Assembly (NCBI GenBank): GCA_934662925.1
Contig: CAKUKL010000003.1
Span: forward strand, 1-24,483
Direction: 5' to 3'
Length of the DNA: 24,483 bases
Source: an uncultured Oscillospiraceae bacterium
GTDB lineage: Bacteria; Bacillota; Clostridia; Oscillospirales; Oscillospiraceae
Positions 13,742 to 21,100 of this stretch are shown piece by piece; positions within the stretch are counted from its first letter, which is position 1; each line of letters opens with the position of its first letter. Position numbers and translations under genes: made by a program. The notes under the pieces were generated by a model. The model was given only the letters and a program-made list of their open reading frames with translations, made no database searches and was not told the DNA's origin.

Positions 13742-14911
13742 GTGTATCATCATAGCATAGGGGATTTGTTTGATTTACGAAACGTAGTTGGCGGCAAGCT
13801 GGAACAGTTGATTTCCGAACGTACATTGACAAAGCGCGCAGTATGCACCAATACAGGAATTTCCAGGCCGACTTTAGACAAAGTGCTTGCCGGGGAAGTC
13901 ACAAGCAAAGCCAATTTTGAAAAGCATATTGCAAAGCTGCTTGCGTATTTGAATATGACGCCAGATGAACTTATGGATGACATCGACAATCCGTTCAGCA
14001 GCACGCGGCAGCTGCGAAAAGTGTTGAGCATGAATCTGCAGAAAGTCAGTCAGGAATCAGGGATCCCGGTGGAGGAACTGAAAAAAATCGAGGCTGGCGA
14101 AGATGTGCCGCTGTATGAACTGCGGGATCTGGCTTGCTGTCTTGAGACAGGAGTCAGAGGGTTGCTGGGAGAAAACTATTTTCAGACAACAGTAGCACGC
14201 GGCGAGGACTTTCTTGAGAATGACCCCTGTACAGTCTGCTCTCCAAGTGGTTTTTGGGGGCACTTCGGGATTCTCGTCAAGGGTCTGCCGAAATTTATGT
14301 GGTTCCCGGTGACGGCATATACGTGTTCTCTGATTCGTCAAAACCAGAACAATCAGTATATGGTCATCCCCTGCCTGGATAACAGCTTGCTGCTGATCAA
14401 TAATAAGAACGTCCTGGAAATGACACTGCTGGATGACGCATGCTCGGAGCCGGCAGATATGGATTGGGACTATGATTCCGACAGCGGAGCTTTCCCCGCA
14501 GTATTTTATGAAGCGTTTGATGATTACCTGGAGTTCTGCGAGGAAGGCGGCAATCCCAGGCAGTACGGCATTTCTGAGCAGCTGGCTGCGGCAATGGAGC
14601 GCACGATTGAACAGAATCAGATCAACAGAGACGATTTTTCCAGGGCACTGCACTCTCTGACGGTCTATTTTGAGGACGGCACAACCCGGATACATGTGCT
14701 GGATTATTACGATGGAACTGACATTGCTGCGTCAGTAACGGGAATTTATGAGATCGGCGAGCCAGTTGACGGGTCTGTAGTTCAGTTTCAGGACGATATA
14801 GGCAGTGAAGTGTTTGTCAATCTGAAGCGTGTGTCTATGATAAAGCTGCCCTTGGAAAAGACAGAAGCTGCAATTTGGGAAAACACAAAAGCAGCGCTGG
14901 AAGAGCCGTAA
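13742..14911 (+). CDS. Putative regulator with two N-terminal helix-turn-helix regions and a novel C-terminal domain
   Basis: A 389-residue cytoplasmic protein. The first HTH spans about 14-65 (LEQLISERTLTKRAVCTNTG, then ISRPTLDKVLAGEVTSKANF), like XRE domains. A second, similar unit spans about 83-125 (TRQLRKVLSMNLQKVSQESG, then IPVEELKKIEAGEDVPLYEL). Residues 150-389 are mixed alpha/beta with an acidic middle (DMDWDYDSDSGAFPAVFYEAFDDYLEF) and two strand-rich parts with DGTTRIHVLDYY; I do not recognise this domain. The GTG start was chosen because GGAGGTG lies just upstream and the -10 box excludes the earlier ATG. It starts under 300 bp outside attR, so it is probably host rather than island. 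A sensor-regulator role is an inference from the HTH regions. Confidence 0.72.
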   Translation: MYHHSIGDLFDLRNVVGGKLEQLISERTLTKRAVCTNTGISRPTLDKVLAGEVTSKANFEKHIAKLLAYLNMTPDELMDDIDNPFSSTRQLRKVLSMNLQKVSQESGIPVEELKKIEAGEDVPLYELRDLACCLETGVRGLLGENYFQTTVARGEDFLENDPCTVCSPSGFWGHFGILVKGLPKFMWFPVTAYTCSLIRQNQNNQYMVIPCLDNSLLLINNKNVLEMTLLDDACSEPADMDWDYDSDSGAFPAVFYEAFDDYLEFCEEGGNPRQYGISEQLAAAMERTIEQNQINRDDFSRALHSLTVYFEDGTTRIHVLDYYDGTDIAASVTGIYEIGEPVDGSVVQFQDDIGSEVFVNLKRVSMIKLPLEKTEAAIWENTKAALEEP

Positions 14912-14918
14912 TGAATTC

Positions 14919-14946
14919 AGGCAACGGTTTGCCTCCATCATTTTTC
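14919..14946 (+). terminator. Weak terminator candidate after the regulator
   Basis: AGGCAA (14919-14924) pairs with TTGCCT (14929-14934) over a 4-nt loop. A five-T run follows only after 6 more bases, so this is uncertain. Confidence 0.35.
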
Positions 14947-15069
14947 TGATCACGTCATAGCGCACGCTGTCCAGATAAGCCCACTCCTCCGCAATCGGAA
15001 CCTTCAGGGATACAGCAGACTGTGCCGCAGCCGGAAGCCACCGGAAACCATATCCATCTTTTTGTTTAG

Positions 15070-15107
15070 AACACCTCCGTCCTGTCAAAACTATGGGCGG
15101 AGGTGTT
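15070..15107 (+). promoter_or_regulatory. Hairpin that sequesters the ribosome binding site of the M23 gene
   Basis: AACACCTCCG (15070-15079) pairs perfectly with CGGAGGTGTT (15098-15107), and the stem extends by TCC/GGG (one G-U pair) over a 12-nt loop. The 3' arm contains the GGAGGTG Shine-Dalgarno sequence (15099-15105) six bases before the ATG. In the folded form, translation would be blocked. Confidence 0.65.
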
Positions 15108-15111
15108 TACA

Positions 15112-15855
15112 ATGAATCGGAAACCGAACTTCTTTGACAAAGCGACCGAGTTTATCAGCGGCAAGGGCTTCTACCTTGTGGTGCTGCTGTGCGTGGCGGC
15201 CATCGGCGTGTCCGGCTATTTTCTCATGCGCTCCATCGCGGGGACGGGAGAGGAGCCCTCCGCCGCGGCGGCGGGGACTACACAGATGCCGGACGACCAG
15301 ACCGCCGCCCGGCCCAGCCCGTCCGTCCAGCCCACGGCCCGTCCGTCGGCAAACCCCAGTCCCGTGCCCACTCTGACGCCCTCTGTCCCGCCCGCGGAGA
15401 CGCCGGACAGCAGCCCGGAGCCCACCGAGACGGTGAAACCCGCGGCGCTGGTGTTCACGTGGCCGGTGAAGGGCGCGGTCATCGCGTCGTACAGCGTGGA
15501 GACGCTGCTCTATGACGAGACCATGCTGGACTGGCGCACCCACGAGGGGCTGGACATCGCGTCCTCGCTGGGGACGAAGGTGCTGGCCACTGCGGCGGGC
15601 ACGGTGAGCGAGGTGTATGACGACGAACTCATGGGCACCACCGTGGTCATCGACCACGGCAACGGCCTTGCCAGCGTCTACTCCAATCTGGCCGCCAAGC
15701 CCACGGTGGCGGAGGGGGACAGCGTCCGCACCGGCGACGTCATCGGCTCCGTGGGGGACACCGCCGCCGCGGAGAGCGGCCGGGCATCCCATCTGCACTT
15801 CGCCATGTACAAGAACGACCTGCCCACCGATCCGGAGGAATATCTGCCCGACTGA
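15112..15855 (+). CDS. Membrane-anchored M23 (LytM) peptidase-domain protein, SpoIIQ-like
   Basis: A 247-residue protein. Residues 18-40 form one membrane helix (GFYLVVLLCVAAIGVSGYFL) after a short basic cytoplasmic tail. A Pro/Ser/Thr-rich linker follows to about 115. The LytM domain (about 120-245) begins TWPVKGAVIASYS and contains LDWRTHEGLDIA and HLHFAMYKN. Both zinc motifs, H-x3-D and H-x-H, are intact. The YSVETLLYDETMLDWRTHEG stretch and the single anchor resemble SpoIIQ of sporulating Clostridia, which joins forespore to mother cell through SpoIIIAH; that would make this a forespore gene, but I could not identify a sigma-F promoter. Alternatively it is a general M23 endopeptidase. It stands alone, ending at a bidirectional terminator. 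Confidence 0.8.
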   Translation: MNRKPNFFDKATEFISGKGFYLVVLLCVAAIGVSGYFLMRSIAGTGEEPSAAAAGTTQMPDDQTAARPSPSVQPTARPSANPSPVPTLTPSVPPAETPDSSPEPTETVKPAALVFTWPVKGAVIASYSVETLLYDETMLDWRTHEGLDIASSLGTKVLATAAGTVSEVYDDELMGTTVVIDHGNGLASVYSNLAAKPTVAEGDSVRTGDVIGSVGDTAAAESGRASHLHFAMYKNDLPTDPEEYLPD

Positions 15856-15880
15856 GCTGTTTATAATTAAAAAGATGAGA

Positions 15881-15919
15881 AAAAACGCCCCGCTTTTTTC
15901 AAAAAGCAGGGCGTTTTTT
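15881..15919. terminator. Bidirectional terminator between convergent genes
   Basis: ACGCCC-C-GCTTTTT pairs with AAAAAGC-A-GGGCGT with one mismatch; A runs precede it and T runs follow it, so it works on both strands. It stops the M23 gene on the plus strand and the hydrolase gene on the minus strand. Confidence 0.88.
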
Positions 15920-15937
15920 GCGTATTTTGAGACAGTT

Positions 15938-16723
15938 TCAGAAGGTCACGGGGCCGTTTTCGGCGTTGTAGCGGATGCGGCCGTCCTCCCAGCGGACGGA
16001 CAGGTCGCAGGCCACGTTCTGGGTGGGGTCGGGGTGGCCCTCCCACAGGCGGTACAGGGTGGGCAGGAACACCGGCCAGCGGCTGGCTTCGTACTCAGAG
16101 TGGAAGGCGCGCATCTCATCGGAGGGGGCGGAGGAGGGGTCGGCCAGCACGAAATCAGGCGGCATGGAGCATTTTGTGTTCATGACGGAGCAGGTATAGT
16201 GGTTGGAGCCGCCGGGGGCCGCCTCCCACATATGGATGGTCATGTCGCAGAACTCATTCTTGGAATTAAAGGTGCCCTCCACGATGACGTGGCTCAAGCT
16301 GGCGGTGAGGGGGAAGTAGTTGTCCAGATCCAGCCGGTTGATCTGGATGCCGTCGCCGCCAAAGACGGGCTTACCGGGGACCATGGCCTCGGAGATCATG
16401 TGGGCGGACTTGAGGAAGCCGACCTCCCACGGGGCGCGGACCCAGCTGAACCGCTTATGGGAGCCGGGAGCCCAGAGGTAGTACCCCTTCTCCATGTTGG
16501 CCCACCACCAGTCCAGCATTTCCGGCTCCACGCCGGGGAGGAAGTGCTGGACCGGGGATGCGATGACCCAGCCCTTGGCCTTGGCTTCGTCGGTCAGCTC
16601 AAAGTCGGGGATGAGGGGCGTCGGACGGTCCAGTGGAGTGAAGTCCAGCTGGGGAACGTGGACATTTTTCTGGAAGGGCATATAGGTCTGCCCGCCGTTG
16701 GGAATATAGTTGAGATCGCTCAT
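15938..16723 (-). CDS. DAPG/phloretin-hydrolase-family enzyme (PhlG-like C-C hydrolase)
   Basis: A 261-residue cytoplasmic protein that resembles the PhlG/phloretin hydrolase family, zinc enzymes that split the carbon-carbon bond between an acyl group and a phloroglucinol ring; in flavonoid-degrading gut bacteria this turns phloretin into phloroglucinol and a phenylpropionate. Family marks are MLDWWWANMEKGYYLWAPGS (69-88) followed by HKRFSW, and a late AFHSEYEASRWPVF (207-220). By position, H89, E112, H208 and E212 are candidate zinc ligands; the H-x3-E spacing of the last two matches PhlG. Length is close to known phloretin hydrolases. The ATG at 16721-16723 follows AAGGAG. The winged-helix regulator lies 70 bp upstream on the same strand, and a separate promoter lies in that gap. 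Substrate not proven; other acylphenols are possible. Confidence 0.75.
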   Translation of the reverse strand: MSDLNYIPNGGQTYMPFQKNVHVPQLDFTPLDRPTPLIPDFELTDEAKAKGWVIASPVQHFLPGVEPEMLDWWWANMEKGYYLWAPGSHKRFSWVRAPWEVGFLKSAHMISEAMVPGKPVFGGDGIQINRLDLDNYFPLTASLSHVIVEGTFNSKNEFCDMTIHMWEAAPGGSNHYTCSVMNTKCSMPPDFVLADPSSAPSDEMRAFHSEYEASRWPVFLPTLYRLWEGHPDPTQNVACDLSVRWEDGRIRYNAENGPVTF

Positions 16724-16750
16724 AGTGATCGCTCCTTTTGCGTTTACCCC

Positions 16751-16779
16751 ATTTTACATCGAAAAAAACATTTCCGCAA
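16751..16779 (-). promoter_or_regulatory. Candidate promoter of the PhlG-like gene
   Basis: On the minus strand TTGCGG (16774-16779), 17 bp and TAAAAT (16751-16756). The -10 box is good, the -35 poor, as is common for a promoter that needs an activator; the regulator encoded just upstream is the obvious candidate. Confidence 0.5.
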
Positions 16780-16793
16780 GGGGCGAAAACGGA

Positions 16794-17858
16794 TCAGCCC
16801 AGCGTGTTGCCGAGGTTCTGGAGGAAGGAGTCCACGTACTTCTGGTTGACGGAGTAGATCACCCGGGTGCCCTGCTTGTCCATGGTGATGAAGCCCACGG
16901 TGACCAGCGAGTTCATATGGTGGGAGATGGTGGCGGGAGAAAGGCCGATGCGCTCCGCCAGATCCTGCCCGCAGAGGGGGCCGGAGCGGAGGAGCTTGAG
17001 GATGTCCAGCCGCCGCTTGTCGGAGATGGCTTTGAGCCGGTCGGACAGGTACTCGGTGTTGTCGCTGTACCGGCGGATGAGCTGTCGCAGCTGATGGTGG
17101 CAGATGCCGGGGACGAAGTAGACCGGGGTCTCCGGCATCGTCTGGTCCCAGACCATGCCGATGCCGTTGAAGAAGGCGACGCTGGGGCATACCAGCAGGG
17201 ACTCCCGGTCGATGTGCTGAAGGCCGAGCTGCTCCAGATACTCGGAAGCGTCGCTGCTGAGATCCTGCCGCACCTGAGCGATGGTGGCGTCGCACTGGGC
17301 CTGAAGGGCGGCGGTGTGCCGGAGGATCACCGGCTCGCACAGGGCGACGAGCTGCTGATACAGGTCAAAATAATGCTCCGGCTGCCGCCACAGCTGGGAG
17401 CAGACCCATTTGGTCTGCTGGCTGCACGGGTAGACGGTGAGGAATTGCAGCAGGCTCTCGAAATCCTGCACCTCGGCGGGGATTCCGGGGTCGCAGTTCA
17501 GCGTCAGCGTAATGAGGTGGCGCAGGGTCTCGGTGCTGTGAAGATCCGGCCCGTTCCCGTCCCGGATCAGGTGGAAAAAGGCCCAGATCAGGCGCTGGTC
17601 AGTGGCGGAGCCGGGCTGGCAGAGAGGGGCGACCAGCTCTTCGCGCTCCTTCAGCACAGCGAGGACGTCCGTCTCCAGTGTCCGCGCGGGGGCGGTCAGC
17701 GCGGACAGCTCGTCCAGCGGAATGCCGTATTTCCGGGAAAGGCTCTCGCAGATGCCGGAGACGGAATTGGGGATCTCGGGCGCGCGGCCGAAGCAGCGCT
17801 CCAGAATAAAATTCAACTCTATAATAGGATCCGGCTGGGAAAGGTATCGCACGCTCAT
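16794..17858 (-). CDS. Winged-helix (ArsR-like) transcriptional regulator with a large N-terminal domain
   Basis: A 354-residue protein. The C-terminal 70 residues (about 275-345) are an ArsR-type winged helix: LKAISDKRRLDILKLLRSGP, LCGQDLAERIGLSPATISHHMNSL, then a wing VGFITMDKQGTRVIYSVN. The metal-binding ELCV motif of classic ArsR proteins is absent. The N-terminal 270 residues are helical with LDELSALTAPARTLETDVLAVLKEREELVAPL and a later YFVPGICHHQL segment; I do not recognise this domain but it likely senses a ligand or mediates dimerisation. AGGAGG precedes the ATG at 17856-17858. The PhlG-like gene lies 70 bp downstream, so control of that enzyme by its phenolic substrate is a reasonable inference. 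The long leader contains two terminator-like hairpins. Confidence 0.82.
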   Translation of the reverse strand: MSVRYLSQPDPIIELNFILERCFGRAPEIPNSVSGICESLSRKYGIPLDELSALTAPARTLETDVLAVLKEREELVAPLCQPGSATDQRLIWAFFHLIRDGNGPDLHSTETLRHLITLTLNCDPGIPAEVQDFESLLQFLTVYPCSQQTKWVCSQLWRQPEHYFDLYQQLVALCEPVILRHTAALQAQCDATIAQVRQDLSSDASEYLEQLGLQHIDRESLLVCPSVAFFNGIGMVWDQTMPETPVYFVPGICHHQLRQLIRRYSDNTEYLSDRLKAISDKRRLDILKLLRSGPLCGQDLAERIGLSPATISHHMNSLVTVGFITMDKQGTRVIYSVNQKYVDSFLQNLGNTLG

Positions 17859-17921
17859 AGGCGGCCTCCTTATTTGTACTCAATAATCCATATCGTACCA
17901 CTCGGGCCGCCGGAAGGCAAG

Positions 17922-17946
17922 AAAAAAAGCCTCTCGTTTTGAGGTT
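17922..17946 (-). terminator. Terminator-like hairpin in the leader of the winged-helix regulator (proximal)
   Basis: 17928-17933 pairs with 17941-17946 (one G-U pair, 7-nt loop), followed on the minus strand by seven U (17922-17928). No minus-strand gene lies upstream, so it stands in the leader of the regulator mRNA. Confidence 0.55.
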
Positions 17947-17960
17947 TATCGAAATTGCTC

Positions 17961-17986
17961 AAAAAGGCGGGGCAATCGGTCCCGCC
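17961..17986 (-). terminator. Terminator-like hairpin in the leader of the winged-helix regulator (distal)
   Basis: GGCGGG (17966-17971) pairs with CCCGCC (17981-17986) over a 9-nt loop, then five U on the minus strand (17961-17965). Together with the hairpin at 17922-17946 it forms a tandem pair ahead of the regulator gene. The rest of the 332-bp gap to the subtilase gene holds its promoter and ATCGAA repeats, but no gene. Confidence 0.6.
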
Positions 17987-18007
17987 CTCTGCCATAATTC
18001 AACATCC

Positions 18008-18035
18008 ATCGAACTATAACTTTAAAAATATCGAA
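18008..18035 (+). promoter_or_regulatory. ATCGAA direct repeats upstream of the subtilase promoter
   Basis: ATCGAA occurs at 18008-18013 and 18030-18035, 22 bp (two helical turns) apart, and the second ends 8 bp before the -35 box. Further copies lie at 17948-17953 and 18105-18110. This may be an activator site. Confidence 0.35.
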
Positions 18036-18043
18036 GAATACAG

Positions 18044-18072
18044 TTGACAAACTGGGAAATCAACGGTAAAAT
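18044..18072 (+). promoter_or_regulatory. Promoter of the subtilase gene
   Basis: TTGACA (18044-18049), 17 bp, TAAAAT (18067-18072). The 5' leader is about 110 nt. Confidence 0.87.
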
Positions 18073-18190
18073 CGTCGTCAAAGATCGCTATCTGTTAGAC
18101 AAGTATCGAACAGTAAACCGGCAAAGGAGTCAGGTGGACGCACGGGCGATGCTTCGATGCGATTCGAAACAAGAGAAAGGAAGTATTCGT

Positions 18191-21100
18191 ATGAGAATGG
18201 GCAAGCGTATTCTCTCCCTGCTGCTCAGCGCAGCGATGACCGCCTCTCTGGCTGTCACCGGCGTCGGCGCGGCGGGCGGGACGGCTGCCGCTGACGATCA
18301 GCAGTGGCAGACCCCAGAATACACCAGCGCCGTGGATACCGGCAGCGCGGACAGCGTTGTGGAATTCAGCGGCGGCAGCTGGACCCTCAGCAAAAGTGAG
18401 GACGTTCAGCTGACAGAAGGCGGCGACCTGCACGCCTCCTCCGATCTGGTGGAGGTCATCGTCGTCATGGAGGAGCAGCCGCTGATCCGCAGCGCTGTGT
18501 CCGCCGGACTTGCGGGTGACATGCCCGCCTACATGGCCATGAGCAGCACCGTCAGCACCGAACAGGCCATGCTGCGCACCCACGACAGCGCCCGGGCTCA
18601 GATCGCCCAGCTCTGCGGCAGCGCGGCGGACACCACCGGCTATGACTACACCGTGGTGCTCAACGGCTTCTCCATGACCATGCCTTACGGCAAGATCGCC
18701 GAAGCCGAGGCCCTGCCCGGCATCAAGTACATCCGGGAGTCCCGGACCTACACCGTGCCGGAGAACCAGAGCAGCTATGATCTGGCCATGACCAACAGCG
18801 TCGGCATGATCGGCTCCGACGAGGTCAACGACATGTCCTTCGACGGCGCCGACGGCGCAGGCACGCTGGTGGCCATTCTGGACACCGGCATCGCCGAGGG
18901 CCACGACGCCTTCCACGTGGAGCCGGATACCAGCACCGCCCGGTACGGCTCCGTGAGCGCCCTTCAGGCCGCCATCAGCAGCACTACCCTGTCCTCCGGC
19001 GTGACCGACGCGTCCGACGCGTGGATCAGCGCCAAGATCCCCTATGCCTACAACTACTCGAACATGACCACCGGCGGCTACTCCACCGCTCAGTCCCACG
19101 GCACTCACGTGGCGGGCACCGTGGCGGGCGACAACGGCGTAGACTTCTTCGGCGTGGCCCCCAAGGCCCAGCTGCTGGTCATGAAGGTCTTTGACGAGCA
19201 GGGCTCCACCAGCGACGCCGCCCTGAACGCGGCTCTGGATGACTCCGTGAAGCTGGGCGCCGACTCCATCAACATGAGCCTTGGCTCCACTGCGGGCTTC
19301 TATTATGACCGCGGCACCGAAGACGAGGCCTACAACAATTGCTGGGACGCGGGCGTGAACCTGCTCATCGCCGCCGGCAACGAGTACACCAACGCCTACT
19401 ACAACCAGTACAGCAACAATCTGGGTCAGGCCGACACGCCGGACAACGCCGCCGTGGCCGCTCCCTCCACCAGCTACTCCGCCCTGTCCGTGGCCAGCGT
19501 GAACAACGTCGCGGTCAAGAAGAACTTCTTCAAGCTGGGCGGCGCGGACGCTGCGGACGAGAACCGCATTGCCTTCGGGCAGGCGGTCAACGCTTCTACC
19601 GGCGCCAGCCTGAGCATCATCGACTATCTGCGGACCTGGTCCAGCGAACCCAGCAGCAACTTCCCCAGTTTTGAGTACGTGGTCATCGGCGGCATCGGTG
19701 AAGAGGCTGATTACGCCGCCGCCGGCATCACCGGAGAAACGGATCTCACCGGCAAGTTCGTGCTGGTGAACCGCGGCACCACCACCTTTGAGGAAAAGGC
19801 CACTGTCGCCAAGAACCACGGCGCCAAGGGCGTGATCTTCGTCAACAACACCGCCAATGCCGGCAGCTTTGCCCCCGCGTTCAATAACTATGTTCTGCCC
19901 TCCTGCGGCATCAGCAAGGAGGACGGCGAGAAGCTGGCCGCCGCCGAAAGCAAGACCGTCACCTTCGGCCCCACGCAGGGCACTTACTGGTACGGCAACG
20001 TTCCCGCCGAGGAGCAGATCCCCTGGGTAGACACCTTCCCCGCGGCGGACGGCTACACCATGAGCGACTTCTCCAGCTGGGGCCCCGCGCCCAACCTGTC
20101 CATCAAGCCGGAGATCTCCGCTCCCGGCGGCAACATCATTTCCTCCGTCATCGGCGGCGGCTATGAGTCCTACAGCGGCACCTCCATGGCGACGCCTCAC
20201 ATGGCCGGCGCGGCCGCTCTGGTGCGCTCCTACGTGAAGAGCACGCTGGGCGTCACCGACTCCACCGCCATCCGCGACCTCACCGAGAACCTGATGATGA
20301 GCACCGCGGTGCCCGGCACCAACGACACCGGCGCGGAGTTCTCTCCCCGTGAGCAGGGCGCGGGCCTTGTGAACGTGAAGAACGCCGTCACCACCAAGGC
20401 TTACCTCTCTACCGCTCCGGACGCCGACGGCGTCACCCGCCCGAAGGCGGAGCTTGGCTCCAGCAGCACCGGCAGCTTCGACTTCACCTTCTACGTGAAC
20501 AACCTCACCAATGAGACGCTGACCTACACCCTGACCGCTTCCTCTCTCACCGAGGGCATCGTCACCCAGTCCGGCGTGAAGTTCTCCGATCAGGTGTCTC
20601 AGCGCCTTGACGAGAGCGACTTTACCGTGACCTACGGCGGCGACGCCGCGAACGGCGTTGTGACCGTGCCCGGCAACGGCACCGCCACCGTGTCCGTAAA
20701 CATCACGCTGACCGACAGCTACATCGCCGAGCTGTACGGCAACTTCGAAAACGGCAACTACTGCGAGGGCTATGTGTACCTCCAGCCCACCGAGGGCGAC
20801 AACGTCACGCTGGTGATCCCCTATCTGGGCTTCGTGGGCGACTGGGCCACCGCCGGCGTCGTCTTTGAGGGCGCTATGGACTCCAACTTCTCCCTCGCTC
20901 CCACCCAGTTCGCCACCGCCAACGTCATGGGCAGCGGCACCTATCTGGGTGAGGACGCCACCAATGACAGCTCCAAATCCTACAATTACAACCGTCTGGC
21001 CTTCTCCCCCAAGATCGCCGGGGACCAGCAGTATCTGGCCATGCAGCTGGGTATCCGCCGGAACCTGCTGAACTTTGAGGCCAGCATCACCAGCCCCGAC

